The position numbers and the translations under genes were made by a program. A stretch of 64,000 nucleotides of DNA, from positions 3,162,001 to 3,226,000 of the forward strand of contig NZ_CP063849.1 in assembly GCF_015277775.1 (NCBI RefSeq), written 5' to 3'. The notes beneath the pieces were generated by a model, which was not told where the DNA came from, did no database searches, and was given only the letters and a program-made list of their open reading frames with translations. The DNA is from Paludibaculum fermentans (GTDB lineage Bacteria; Acidobacteriota; Terriglobia; Bryobacterales; Bryobacteraceae). Every line of letters begins with the position of its first letter. Position 1 is the first letter of the stretch. This document shows, piece after piece, positions 36,130 to 45,864 of the stretch.

Positions 36130-36456
36130 ATGAGAAACATTTTTGTTGGCAACCTCACCTTCGGCGCGACCGAAAGTGAAGTCCGTTCACTGTTCGAGGC
36201 GCACGGTACCGTTGACCGCGTCAGCATCGTCACCGACCGTGACACGGGCCGGTCCAAGGGGTTTGGATTCGTCGAGATGAGCAACGATGGGGAAGGCGAC
36301 CGCGCCATTGATGCCCTGAACGGCATTGATCTAGGCGGCCGTAACCTGACCATCAACGAAGCTCGCCCGAAGGAAGATCGCGGCTTCGGCGGCGGCGGCG
36401 GCGGGCGTGGCAACAGCGGTGGCGGCGGTGGCCGTGGCCGCAGCAATCGCTACTAG
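36130..36456 (+). CDS. RRM-domain RNA-binding protein with Gly-rich tail
   Basis: 108 residues. RNP2 is IFVGNL and RNP1 is KGFGFVEM, in the order of the single-RRM glycine-rich proteins. The C-terminus is a GGGGGRGNSGGGGGRGR tail. These proteins bind RNA and in many bacteria rise under cold stress; a chaperone role is inferred. AAGGA lies 10 bases upstream. It is monocistronic with its own promoter (36027) and terminator (36480). Confidence 0.93.
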   Translation: MRNIFVGNLTFGATESEVRSLFEAHGTVDRVSIVTDRDTGRSKGFGFVEMSNDGEGDRAIDALNGIDLGGRNLTINEARPKEDRGFGGGGGGRGNSGGGGGRGRSNRY

Positions 36457-36479
36457 TCAGCACAGCTAAGTTCTGAGAG

Positions 36480-36513
36480 AAGGGCCGGCGCTCACAAGGC
36501 GCTGGCCCTTTCT
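36480..36513 (+). terminator. Rho-independent terminator of the RRM gene
   Basis: AAGGGCCGGCGC at 36480-36491 pairs with GCGCTGGCCCTT at 36499-36510 (one G-U pair) across a seven-base loop, followed by TTC. It lies 23 bases after the stop codon. Confidence 0.8.
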
Positions 36514-36594
36514 GCATTTGCCGGATCATCTCCAAAGCCAGATCTTTCGTCCGGCAGCGTTGTAGCGCTCGCCCTCGCGGTTACACTATCTGGA

Positions 36595-39500
36595 ATGCCG
36601 CGCCGGGCCATGAGCTCGCGATTGCCTGTCCTCCTGCTCGTCGCCTTCACCGTTGGCCAAGCCGAGAAACTCCCTCTCAAGATCTACACCGCGGCCGACG
36701 GCCTGGCTCACAACTCCATCAACCGGATCGTCCGGGACTCGCGCGGCTACCTTTGGTTCTGCACCAGCGAAGGGTTGTCCCGCTTCGATGGCTATGAGTT
36801 TCACAGCTACGGCCGACGCGACGGACTACCCCACCGGCTGGTGAACGACCTGTTGGAGACAAAGGACGGAGAATTGTGGATCGCCACGGCGGGCGGCCTC
36901 TGCCACTACCTACCCAAAGGGCGTGAACACCAGCGCTTCCGCGTGTGCCGGCCAGGCAACGACGATCGGGCCGCTCAAATCAACACCCTCAAGGAAGGCC
37001 CCAACGGCCAGATCTGGTGCGGCACCGACGCCGGACTGTTTGTCCTGGAACGGGATCCCCACCGGGCCGAACCGCACTGGAGGAGCGTCGACCTGGGGAT
37101 GCCGGCCGGCGGCTGGGGCGATCAGGTAATCTCCAGTCTCCTATTGGACCGCGCCGGTTCCCTCTGGATTGGGGCCGGCAGTGGTCTCTACCGGTTACAG
37201 CCTGACGGCGTCCTGGACCGCTTCGCGGAAGAGAATGGGCTACCGCAAACTTCCGTCACGGCCCTCTTTCAGGATCAGGACAGGCGTATCTGGGTTGGCA
37301 CCTACGGCGGGTTGAGCCGGTTAGCCAGCCACCCCGGCGCGGGAGCCAAAGTGGTGGAGGCGACCTACGGCAGAAGGGATGGCCTCAGCTCCGATTCAGT
37401 GGAGGTCATCTATCAACTGGCCGACGGCACCATGTGCGTGGGCACGCGAATGGGCCTCAGCATCATGCGGACAGGCGGCGCCAAAAACCAGCCGATCTTC
37501 GCACGCTATTCGGCGGCAGAGGGACTGCCGGCTTCCGGCGTTGAGACGCTGGTGGAAGACACCGCGGGCAATCTCTGGATCGGCACGGACGGCAGCGGCG
37601 CCGCCAAGCTCACCTGGAAGGCATTTCTCAGTTTCACAGCCAGCGACGGCCTGCGGGGAACCAGCGTCGATGCCATCCTGGAGGACTCAGCCGGGAGACT
37701 CTGCGTGTTGGCGCGGGAGGGCACTGCCGAACTCTTCCTGAACGAGTTCGACGGCCGCCGGTTCCAGGCCCGCCGGCTGGCTCTGCCGCCACACTCCACG
37801 CTGCTCGACTGGGGCTCCCGGGCCCAGACTATCGGCCAGGATCGCGATGGCGCCTGGTGGATCGCTACGAACGAAGGCGTGGTCCGCTATGAGAGCCTTA
37901 CAGGACTGGGGCCCGCACCCAATACACATCGGGAGAACCTGCGGCAGGGGCCGGTGGTCGCGGTCTTCCCCACCGCCGATGGCGGCCTCTGGGTGAGCAC
38001 CACAGGCCGGTCCAACGGTCTCACCAACCGGGATGCGCGCAACCGCGCCTTCCATCCCAGCTTCGAAAACCTGGCCTGGCTCCGCTCGTCCGGCGTCGCC
38101 CTGTTCGCGCAGGATGGAGCCAACAACCTCTGGCTGGGACTTCTTCGCTTCGGCAGGGATCAGGCCGAGGTGGCCCGGTTGCGGGGCCCGACAATTGAGC
38201 GCTTCGGCGGCGGAGACAACGCGCCATCCGGCGGAGTGCGGGCCCTCTATCGCGACCGGCACGGACGGTTGTGGGTCGGCACCAATCAGAACGGACTCAT
38301 GGTATTCGACCACCCGGAGGCGGACCCGCCCGAGTTCCGGCGTTATACGACCTTGAACGGCCTTTCCAGCGATCTCATCATGGCGCTGACGGAGGACCGG
38401 GCCGGCCGAATCTATGCCGGCAATGGAAGCGGTGTCGACCGCCTGGATGTCGCCACCGGAGAAGTGAAGCGCTACACCAGCTCCGACGGCCTGGCGCCCG
38501 GAGAGGTCCGCGCGGCCTTCCACGATCGCAGCGGCGCACTCTGGTTCGGTACCGCCGGCGGCCTATCACGGCTCTCGCCCGCGCCTACGGCCCAACCCGC
38601 GCCGCCCAGGATCGTAGTGACTCTTCTGCGCGTGGGCGGAGTGCTGCAGCCCACCTCTGAACTCGGTGAGACCCGCATCGCGGGGATGGAGTACGCCTCG
38701 AACCAGAACGATCTGGAGATTGGGTACGCCAGCCTGGCCTTCGCGCCCGGCGAGACGGTCCGCTACCAGTACAGGCTGGAAGGGGCCGATTCGGAGTGGG
38801 GTCTTCCGTCGCGCCAACGCAGTGTCCACTATGCGAACCTGCCGCCCGGCTCCTACCGGTTCCTCGTGCGGGCCCTACTGTCGGAAGGAATAGCCAGCGC
38901 GCAACCCGCCTCCATCCTGTTCGTAATCCTGCCCCCGTTCTGGATGCGCTGGTGGTTTCAGCTTCTGACGGTGGGCACCGCGGCCGGGATGGCGTTCTGG
39001 CTGCACCGCCATCAGGTGAAACGGCTGGTGGAGCTCGAACGGGTTCGGACACGCATTGCCACGGACCTCCACGACGACATCGGCTCCAGCCTCTCCCAGA
39101 TCGCCATTCTGAGCGAGGTGGCCAGCCGCCGCGTGGATCCTTCCAGTCCGGGCCTGGTGGAACCGCTGGCCGACATCGCCGGCATTTCCCGCGAGCTCGT
39201 CGACTCCATGAGCGATATCGTGTGGGCCATCGACCCGGAGCGGGATCACCTGGACGACCTCACCCATCGCATGAGGCGCTTCGCCAGCGACGTTCTCTCG
39301 CAACGCAATATCCGCCTCACGTTCCACGCTCCGGCCGCGGAGCCGGACCTCCCCATGGGCGCCGATCTCCGGCGGCAGATCTTCCTCATTTTCAAGGAAG
39401 CGGTCCACAACATCCTGAAGCATTCCGGCGCTTCCGCCGTTCAGATCCAGTTCGAGGTGGACCACCGCTGGCTCACGCTCGACATTGTGGATGACGGCAG

Positions 39501-39651
39501 AGGCTTCGATACCAGCCAGTGCCGCGATGGCCATGGACTGGGCAACATGCGAGCCAGGGCGGGCGAAGCCGGAGGGACGGTCAACATCCGCTCAGGCCCC
39601 GGAGGCACCCGGGTGACCCTCCGCATCCCTGCCGGCGCTAATCCCGCATGA
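36595..39651 (+). CDS. beta-propeller sensor histidine kinase (HisKA_3/NarL-type)
   Basis: 1018 residues. A signal peptide (SSRLPVLLLVAFTVGQA) is followed by Reg_prop blades (SRGYLWFCTSEGLSRFDG, GTDAGLFVLERD, GTNQNGLMVFDHP), a Y_Y_Y domain (YASLAFAPGE; RYQYRLEGADSEWG), a single membrane helix, then HisKA_3 with His826 (DLHDDIGSSLSQIAI) and HATPase_c (ILKHSGASA, DDGRGFD, GHGLGNMRARA). The NarX-type His box fits the adjacent NarL-type regulator, whose start overlaps this stop. Ligand unknown. It is a second propeller kinase in the window beside the hybrid at 15184. Confidence 0.93.
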   Translation: MPRRAMSSRLPVLLLVAFTVGQAEKLPLKIYTAADGLAHNSINRIVRDSRGYLWFCTSEGLSRFDGYEFHSYGRRDGLPHRLVNDLLETKDGELWIATAGGLCHYLPKGREHQRFRVCRPGNDDRAAQINTLKEGPNGQIWCGTDAGLFVLERDPHRAEPHWRSVDLGMPAGGWGDQVISSLLLDRAGSLWIGAGSGLYRLQPDGVLDRFAEENGLPQTSVTALFQDQDRRIWVGTYGGLSRLASHPGAGAKVVEATYGRRDGLSSDSVEVIYQLADGTMCVGTRMGLSIMRTGGAKNQPIFARYSAAEGLPASGVETLVEDTAGNLWIGTDGSGAAKLTWKAFLSFTASDGLRGTSVDAILEDSAGRLCVLAREGTAELFLNEFDGRRFQARRLALPPHSTLLDWGSRAQTIGQDRDGAWWIATNEGVVRYESLTGLGPAPNTHRENLRQGPVVAVFPTADGGLWVSTTGRSNGLTNRDARNRAFHPSFENLAWLRSSGVALFAQDGANNLWLGLLRFGRDQAEVARLRGPTIERFGGGDNAPSGGVRALYRDRHGRLWVGTNQNGLMVFDHPEADPPEFRRYTTLNGLSSDLIMALTEDRAGRIYAGNGSGVDRLDVATGEVKRYTSSDGLAPGEVRAAFHDRSGALWFGTAGGLSRLSPAPTAQPAPPRIVVTLLRVGGVLQPTSELGETRIAGMEYASNQNDLEIGYASLAFAPGETVRYQYRLEGADSEWGLPSRQRSVHYANLPPGSYRFLVRALLSEGIASAQPASILFVILPPFWMRWWFQLLTVGTAAGMAFWLHRHQVKRLVELERVRTRIATDLHDDIGSSLSQIAILSEVASRRVDPSSPGLVEPLADIAGISRELVDSMSDIVWAIDPERDHLDDLTHRMRRFASDVLSQRNIRLTFHAPAAEPDLPMGADLRRQIFLIFKEAVHNILKHSGASAVQIQFEVDHRWLTLDIVDDGRGFDTSQCRDGHGLGNMRARAGEAGGTVNIRSGPGGTRVTLRIPAGANPA

Positions 39652-39701
39652 ACGAGCGGGGGCCTGGGCAGGCCTGTCCGATAGAATGGCAGTGCAATTC
39701 C

Positions 39702-40352
39702 ATGGGCGAAGCCGCAGAGCTCAAAGTGGGCATTATTGAGGATCAGCCGCGCATCCGTGAGGGCCTGAAATCCCTTATCGATGGGACGGCCGGTTACCGC
39801 TGCGTCGGCGCGTTCGGCTCCATGGAGGAAGCCCTCGCCCAACTCAGCCGCGAAGTGCCCCAGGTGATGCTGGTGGACATCGGGCTGCCCGGGATGTCGG
39901 GCATCGACGGGACCCGCCGGTTGACCGCGCTGCACCCAGGCCTCTCCGTATTGATGCTGAGCGTCTATGAAGACGACCGGCGGATCTTCGAGGCGCTCTG
40001 CGCGGGCGCCTGCGGCTACCTGCTGAAGAAGACTCCGCCCGCCCGCCTGCTGGAAAGCCTGACGGAGGCGGTGGGCGGCGGCTCGCCGATGTCGCCGGAG
40101 GTGGCGCGCCGGGTGGTCAGCCTGTTCCGGGAGTTCCGCCCGCCGGACAAGGCCGACTACCAGCTCACGCCGCATGAGGTGAGGATCCTCGCCCTGCTGG
40201 TGGAAGGGCACAACTACAAGACCGCGGCGGACGAGCTGAACGTCAGCATCAATACCATCCGCTTCCACATGCGCAGCATCTACGACAAGCTGCAGGTGCA
40301 TTCCAAGTCAGAAGCCGTGTCCAAGGCCCTGCGCAATCGCCTGGTGCGCTGA
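39702..40352 (+). CDS. NarL/LuxR-type response regulator
   Basis: About 216 residues. The receiver has EDQPR at the start, phospho-acceptor Asp59 (MLVDIGLPGMSG) and the Lys in LLKKTPPARL. The LuxR HTH is LTPHEVRILALLVEGHNYKTAADELNVS. It is the partner of the upstream kinase. Start at 39702 gives the normal receiver N-terminus; ATG at 39648 would overlap the kinase stop by four bases but adds an atypical 18-residue leader. Confidence 0.94.
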   Translation: MGEAAELKVGIIEDQPRIREGLKSLIDGTAGYRCVGAFGSMEEALAQLSREVPQVMLVDIGLPGMSGIDGTRRLTALHPGLSVLMLSVYEDDRRIFEALCAGACGYLLKKTPPARLLESLTEAVGGGSPMSPEVARRVVSLFREFRPPDKADYQLTPHEVRILALLVEGHNYKTAADELNVSINTIRFHMRSIYDKLQVHSKSEAVSKALRNRLVR

Positions 40353-40454
40353 CCCTGGCATCGATACCTACCCATTCATGCGGTGACGGTTCCTCCGGTT
40401 TGCCGTTAACTGGACCGCTGAAGGGCTGTTTCACTTCTACCTGGGAGGAATCGA

Positions 40455-41975
40455 ATGTCAGTCAAATTACGCTCCTCGCGGCTTGCCGCGATGCTCGCAC
40501 TCTCGTTCACCGTGCTCTGCCTGGCCCAGAAGGATTCGGGTGTCCGGGGCGGGCCGCCGGGCGCAGGCGGACCCATTCCCGGGCTGCAGGCCAACGAACA
40601 GGCGCTTTTCGTGGAGGGAAAAGCGCGCATGGTTCAGTTGGAAGCGGTCTGCGACAACTGCAACGATGTCATCCTCGGGTCGAACACCGGAGAAGATCCG
40701 AACCTGGCGACCCTGACAAACTCATCGGGCCTGGGCGCGCGGTTCAATGGAGACCAATGCTCGGTATGCCACCAGCAGCCGGCCATCGGAGGGTCCGGCG
40801 GCTTCCTGGTGCCCAACCCGCAGGACGCGCCCAACCGCTACAGGAAGCCGGAGAACCCGATGTTCGACCTGATTCCGCATCGCAAGGGCGCCCAGAACTA
40901 CGTCCCCTCATTCATCACGCGCTACGGTCCGATTAGGGAGGTGCGATTCCAGAGGCGGCCGGACGGCACACCGGACGGCGGTGTGCACCAGTTGTTCACC
41001 GTGGTCGGCCGTTCGGACGTGGGCGCACCCGGCTGCACCGCGCCGGTCCTGGCTCAGCCTGATTTCGAAACGCAATACCGGAACGGCAACCTTTCGTTCC
41101 GCATCCCGCTCCAGTTGTTCGGGCTGGGCCTGATCGAGGCGATCCAGGATGCGACCATTCTGAGCAATTCCGCCTCCACGAAGGCGCTGCGCGGGCCGCT
41201 GGGGATCGGCGGCATGCCGAACCGGAGTGGCAACGACGGCACCATCGCCCGCTTCGGCTGGAAGGCGCAGAACAAGTCGTTGACCATCTTCGCGTCGGAA
41301 GCCTATAACGTCGAGATGGGGGTCACCAACGACCTGTTTCCCACCAGCACGGACGAGACACCGGAGTGCAGCCACGGCAAGAACGAGCCGAACGACATCA
41401 CTCGCGTCGATCCGGACGACTCGCGGAACCAGGGCATGAACAACCCGATGCACATGCTGCCGGACTGGCTGGAGTTTGCGATCTTCATGCGGCAGCTCGC
41501 TCCGCCAGACCCGGCCCCTCTGTCGGCCAGTGCCCAGCGCGGCCAGCGGCTGTTCGGCACCGGACTCAACAGCCCGGGCATCGGCTGCTTCCTGTGCCAC
41601 ACGCCCACCATGATGACCGGTCCGAGGCACGAGACCGAGGCCCTGCAGAACCGGCCGGCCAACCTCTACTCCGACCTGCTCATCCACCACATGGGCCCGG
41701 GCCTGGCGGACAATGTGACCCAGGGCCTGGCCCAGGGCGACATGTTCCGCACGACGCCGCTGTGGGGCATCGGCAAGCGCCTGTTCTTCCTGCATGACGG
41801 CCGGACCAGCGATCTGCTGGCCGCCATCACCGCGCACGCCGGGGCCCAGAGCGAGGACCACGGGCACGACGGAGGCAGCTATCCGCCTTCGGAGGCAACC
41901 GCCGTGATCCAGCGCTTCAGCGCGCTGGCACCGGGCGACAAGCAGGCGATTCTCGACTTCCTGCGCTCCCTATAG
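40455..41975 (+). CDS. di-haem oxidoreductase (DHOR/DUF1111-type)
   Basis: 506 residues with a signal peptide (LRSSRLAAMLALSFTVLCLAQ). Two haem c motifs, CSVCH near residue 99 and CFLCH near residue 378, sit in the contexts FNGDQCSVCHQQPA and GIGCFLCHTP. The layout (LGARFNG, RFGWKAQNKSL, TPLWGIGKRLFFLHDGRTSDL) matches the DHOR/thiol oxidoreductase-like proteins. Periplasmic electron transfer is expected; physiological substrate not known. No operon partners evident. Confidence 0.85.
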   Translation: MSVKLRSSRLAAMLALSFTVLCLAQKDSGVRGGPPGAGGPIPGLQANEQALFVEGKARMVQLEAVCDNCNDVILGSNTGEDPNLATLTNSSGLGARFNGDQCSVCHQQPAIGGSGGFLVPNPQDAPNRYRKPENPMFDLIPHRKGAQNYVPSFITRYGPIREVRFQRRPDGTPDGGVHQLFTVVGRSDVGAPGCTAPVLAQPDFETQYRNGNLSFRIPLQLFGLGLIEAIQDATILSNSASTKALRGPLGIGGMPNRSGNDGTIARFGWKAQNKSLTIFASEAYNVEMGVTNDLFPTSTDETPECSHGKNEPNDITRVDPDDSRNQGMNNPMHMLPDWLEFAIFMRQLAPPDPAPLSASAQRGQRLFGTGLNSPGIGCFLCHTPTMMTGPRHETEALQNRPANLYSDLLIHHMGPGLADNVTQGLAQGDMFRTTPLWGIGKRLFFLHDGRTSDLLAAITAHAGAQSEDHGHDGGSYPPSEATAVIQRFSALAPGDKQAILDFLRSL

Positions 41976-42076
41976 GGTCCGGCGGAGGAATGCGAGCAGG
42001 GTGGGGACCGGAGGAGATGCACCGACCCCGGATGGACGGCTTGGCCGCAACCCCATGATAAACTTACTGGTTTACC

Positions 42077-43789
42077 ATGTTGTGGTCCAAACTGTTCATC
42101 CCCACCCTGCGCGAGAGCCCGGCTGAAGCGGAGGTGGTGAGCCACCAGCTACTGCTGCGCGCGGGCTACATCCGGCAGCTCGGCGCCGGTATCTACAACT
42201 ACCTCTACCTGGCCCAGCGGTCGCTGCTCAAGATCCAGCGGATTGTGCGAGAAGAGATGGACGCCATCGGGGCCCAGGAGTTCCTGTTGCCAGCGCTGAA
42301 TCCGGCCGAAGTTTGGCAGGAGTCGGGCCGCTACGAGGCGATGGGCGACAACATGTTCCGGCTGAAGGACCGTTTCGGACGGCAGCTTTGCCTGGGCATG
42401 ACCCACGAAGAGGTGATGACGGTCATCGCGCGGGGCGAGGTGCGCAGCTACAAGCAACTGCCGCAGATCTGGTACCAGATCCAGACCAAGTTCCGCGACG
42501 AGCCGCGGCCCAAGTCCGGCCTGTTGCGCGTGCGCCAGTTCATCATGAAGGACAGCTATTCGTTCGACCTCGCTCCGGCGGGCCTGGACGAGAGCTATGA
42601 GAAGCACCGGCTGGCCTACTGCCGGATCTTCGACCGCTGCGGCCTGCAGTATGTAGCCGTCGAGGCGCACTCGGGCGCGATGGGCGGCAGCCAGTCGCAG
42701 GAGTTCATGGTCGCCACGGACGCAGGCGAAGACTACGTGGTGGTCTGCAAAGAGACCGGCTATGCCGCCAACCTGGAGAAGGCCGTGTCGCGGCCAGTGC
42801 CTCCGGCGGCGCCTGATGCCGAAGGCGACCTGAGCCCCGAGGAAGTCCACACGCCCGGACAGAAGTCGATTGACGAAGTCTCCGCGTTCCTCAAGGTGCC
42901 GGCCACGTCGATTATCAAGTCGCTGGTGCTGATTGCGGACGGCAAGCCCGTGGTTGCCCTGATGCGCGGCGACCACCAGTTGAGCGAGACCAAGTTCCAG
43001 AGCGCGACCGGGTGCGCCGAGTTCCGGCCGGCCTTTCCGGAGGAGATGCGCACGCTGATGGGCGCGGAGGCCGGCTCGCTGGGCCCGGTGGGCCTGACGG
43101 GCGTGACCGTCATAGCCGACCTCTCCCTGCAAGGCCGCCGCAACATGGTGGCGGGCGCGAACAAGGACGACTACCACCTGCTGAACGTCACTCCGGGGGA
43201 GGACTTCGCGGCGGTTTATCACGACCTGCGCCAGGTGACCGAGGGCGACACGGAGCTCGAAACCGGGGCTCCGCTGCAGATCCTGAAGACGATGGAGATC
43301 GGCCACATCTTCAAACTCGGGTACAAGTACTCGCACTCGATGGGGCTGAACGTGCTGGACCAGAACGGTGTCGAGACGCCGGTGATCATGGGCAGCTACG
43401 GCATCGGCATCGAGCGGGTGCTGTGCGGCGTGGTGGAGCTGTATGCCGATGCGAACGGCATCAGCATGCCGGTTTCCATTGCGCCCTTCGAAGCAGTGGT
43501 GACGCCGGTGAAGTCGGCCGACCCGGCCCTGGCCGCGGCGGGCCAGCAGGTATACGAGGAGTTGAAGAAGCTCGGCGTGGATGTGCTGTATGACGACCGT
43601 GAACTGAGCCCCGGAGTGAAGTTCAAGGATGCGGACCTGGTGGGCATCCCGTATCGCGTGGTGATCGGGAAGAAGCTGCCCCAGGGCATTGTGGAACTGG
43701 CGGAGCGGCGCACCGGCGCCAAGAGCGAGGTACCGCTGGCCGAGGTGGCCGGCATGGTCGCGGAGAAGGTGAGAGCGGCGAAGCAATGA
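42077..43789 (+). CDS. proS: prolyl-tRNA synthetase
   Basis: 570 residues of the bacterial ProRS type with the insertion domain between motifs 2 and 3. Seen are class II motifs around GAQEFLLPALNPAEVWQESGR (motif 1 area), TKFRDEPRPKSGLLRVRQF (motif 2) and GSYGIGIERVLCGV (motif 3), and the YbaK-like insertion (STSIIKSL-like ATSIIKSLVLIADGKPV). It charges tRNA-Pro and edits mischarged alanine. The stop overlaps the next gene by four bases, unusual for proS. Confidence 0.98.
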   Translation: MLWSKLFIPTLRESPAEAEVVSHQLLLRAGYIRQLGAGIYNYLYLAQRSLLKIQRIVREEMDAIGAQEFLLPALNPAEVWQESGRYEAMGDNMFRLKDRFGRQLCLGMTHEEVMTVIARGEVRSYKQLPQIWYQIQTKFRDEPRPKSGLLRVRQFIMKDSYSFDLAPAGLDESYEKHRLAYCRIFDRCGLQYVAVEAHSGAMGGSQSQEFMVATDAGEDYVVVCKETGYAANLEKAVSRPVPPAAPDAEGDLSPEEVHTPGQKSIDEVSAFLKVPATSIIKSLVLIADGKPVVALMRGDHQLSETKFQSATGCAEFRPAFPEEMRTLMGAEAGSLGPVGLTGVTVIADLSLQGRRNMVAGANKDDYHLLNVTPGEDFAAVYHDLRQVTEGDTELETGAPLQILKTMEIGHIFKLGYKYSHSMGLNVLDQNGVETPVIMGSYGIGIERVLCGVVELYADANGISMPVSIAPFEAVVTPVKSADPALAAAGQQVYEELKKLGVDVLYDDRELSPGVKFKDADLVGIPYRVVIGKKLPQGIVELAERRTGAKSEVPLAEVAGMVAEKVRAAKQ

Positions 43790-44898
43790 GCATCGATTGG
43801 CCTTCGATCCGCGCATTGTATCCGGCGCTGCAGAACCGGACGTTCCTGAATACGGCCACCTTTGGCCAGTTGTCGCGGCTTACAGTGGAAGCGATGGACC
43901 GGCACTTCGCGCACCGGGACGAGCTCGCCTGCTCAGACTTCCTGGGGTGGTTTGCCGAACACGACGGGCTGCGGAGCAAGCTCGCCACGCTGATCCAGGC
44001 CGAGGCGTCCGACATTGCGTTCCTGCCCAATTCGAACGCGGGTCTCGCGATCCTGATGCACAGCATCGACTGGCACGCGGGCGATGAGATCCTGACGCTG
44101 GAAGGCGAGTTCCCGAACAACATCTATGCGCCGGCCTACCTTGCCGAGCGCGGGGTGAAGCTGATCGAGGCGCCGTGGCCCCGGCTGCTGGAGTCGATCC
44201 ACGAACGGACGCGGCTGGTGGCCGTGAGTAGCGTGAATTACACTACCGGTTTCCGCGTGCCGCTGGCGGAGCTGGCCTCCGCGTTGGAGGGTCGCGACAT
44301 CCGGTTCTATGTAGACGCCACGCAGATGCTGGGCGCGGTGCGTTTCGACTTCGGGGCGATCGAGCCCGATATGCTGGCAGTGAACTGCTACAAGTGGATG
44401 CTGGCGCCGAACGGCGTGGGCTTCATGGCGGTCTCCGCCCGGCAGCGCGCCCGCATGGAGCCGCTGAGTATCGGGTGGCGCAGCCATCACGACTGGCGGA
44501 ACGTGGACAACCTGCATCTGGGCACGCCGGTGCTGGTGGATACGGCGGAGAAGTATGAAGGCGGGATGTTGCCGTCTTCCCTGCTCTACGGCCTGGAAGC
44601 GAGCGTGGATCTCATGCTGGAGCTGGGCCCGGCGGCGATTGAGCAGCGCGTGCTCGACCTGGCGTCGAAGACACGGGCGGCGCTACGCGGCATCGGCGGC
44701 GAGCCGCTGCCTTTCGACAATACGGCCATCATCGCAGCGCATCTTCCGGGCCGCGACGCCAGCGCCGTGGCCCGTGCCCTCAAGCAGGAGGGGGTCATGG
44801 TGTCGGCCCGGCACGGCCTGCTGCGGGTCTCGACGCACTTCTACAACGACGAGCAGGACATCGAGCGGCTGATCGCAGCCCTGCGAACCTCCAATTAA
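43786..44898 (+). CDS. PLP-dependent aminotransferase class V (cysteine desulfurase/epimerase-like)
   Basis: 370 residues. The class V pattern is clear: NTATFGQLSRLTVEAM, DATQMLGAVRFDFG (PLP-binding Asp), CYKWMLAPNGVGFMAVS (Schiff-base Lys) and TAEKYEGGMLPSSLLYGL. Members include cysteine desulfurases, isopenicillin-N epimerase-like and kynureninase-like enzymes. No conserved cysteine loop of IscS/SufS is visible, so it may be an epimerase- or lyase-type member. It is co-translated with proS (ATGA overlap). Substrate unknown. Confidence 0.88.
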   Translation: MSIDWPSIRALYPALQNRTFLNTATFGQLSRLTVEAMDRHFAHRDELACSDFLGWFAEHDGLRSKLATLIQAEASDIAFLPNSNAGLAILMHSIDWHAGDEILTLEGEFPNNIYAPAYLAERGVKLIEAPWPRLLESIHERTRLVAVSSVNYTTGFRVPLAELASALEGRDIRFYVDATQMLGAVRFDFGAIEPDMLAVNCYKWMLAPNGVGFMAVSARQRARMEPLSIGWRSHHDWRNVDNLHLGTPVLVDTAEKYEGGMLPSSLLYGLEASVDLMLELGPAAIEQRVLDLASKTRAALRGIGGEPLPFDNTAIIAAHLPGRDASAVARALKQEGVMVSARHGLLRVSTHFYNDEQDIERLIAALRTSN

Positions 44899-44940
44899 GG
44901 CCGCCCACCGGGCGCCGAGTCGAGGGAGAATAGACCTGTC

Positions 44941-45672
44941 ATGCTGCCTCTCGCTCTCTACGCCCTGTGGATGGCTGCTCCGCCGCAGCCCATCTCCGTG
45001 ACTCCGCTGGAAGGCGCCACGCACCACGTGCAGGGCATCGTCGTGGACGGGACCTCGCTATGGGTGACGAGCGTCGACCGGCTGGCGAAGAAGGGCTACC
45101 TGTATGAGTTTGAACTCGCGACGGGGAAGCGCCTGCGGTGGGTGGAGGTGCAGCAGGGCAGCATGTTCCATCCGGGCGGCTTCGACATGGATGAGGACAG
45201 CCTGTGGATTCCTGTGGCCGAGTATAAGAAGGACGGGCACACGGTGATCCAGCGCCGGTCCAAGGCTACGCTGGCTGTCCTTTCGAGCTTCACAGTGGAC
45301 GACCACATCGGGTGCCTGACGCTGATGGAGGGTCACCTGGCCGGCGGCAACTGGGATGCGCGCAAGTTCTACGAGTGGACTTTCGACGGCCGCTTCGTCA
45401 GCGTGCGGAACAACCCCAACGCCAGCCACTACCAGGAGATCAAGTACCGCTATGGGGCGTTGATGGCGTCGGGCGGCGTGGTGCACTGGCTGGATCCGGA
45501 GGAACTGGAGCCGCTCCGCACCTACACGCTGGGGAAGACCGACCGGAACGTGCCGTACACGAATGAGGGCATGGACTTCCGCGACGGGAAGCTCTACCTG
45601 CTGCCGGAAGACGGGCCCAGCCGGCTGTTTGTGTTTGATCCGGAACAGGTTTACGAACCCGCCAAGCCCTGA
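44941..45672 (+). CDS. secreted DUF6454-like beta-propeller protein
   Basis: 243 residues with a signal peptide (MLPLALYALWMAAP). The blades include HHVQGIVVDGTSLWVTSVDR, GSMFHPGGFDMDEDSLWIPVAEYK, YTNEGMDFRDGKLYLLPEDGP. The HPGGFD and NEGMDF segments fit the DUF6454 family, whose function is unknown. Start immediately follows a GAGGGAG stretch. It is probably co-transcribed with the preceding gene; 42 bases separate them. Confidence 0.7.
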   Translation: MLPLALYALWMAAPPQPISVTPLEGATHHVQGIVVDGTSLWVTSVDRLAKKGYLYEFELATGKRLRWVEVQQGSMFHPGGFDMDEDSLWIPVAEYKKDGHTVIQRRSKATLAVLSSFTVDDHIGCLTLMEGHLAGGNWDARKFYEWTFDGRFVSVRNNPNASHYQEIKYRYGALMASGGVVHWLDPEELEPLRTYTLGKTDRNVPYTNEGMDFRDGKLYLLPEDGPSRLFVFDPEQVYEPAKP

Positions 45673-45864
45673 TTCTCAGCGTCTACCAACTCCGGGCCGG
45701 CCAGAATACCGGGCGGAGGGTAGCAACGGAAGGCCGCGCTCACGCACCTATACGTATGTAGGAAGCGAAACTGAGAAGCGCGGAGAGACTCCGAGCCACC
45801 CGGCCGGGTAGAAGATAGACACCCGGCCGAAGCCTCCCCGTGGCGCTGAAGAAAGGCATCTCGC

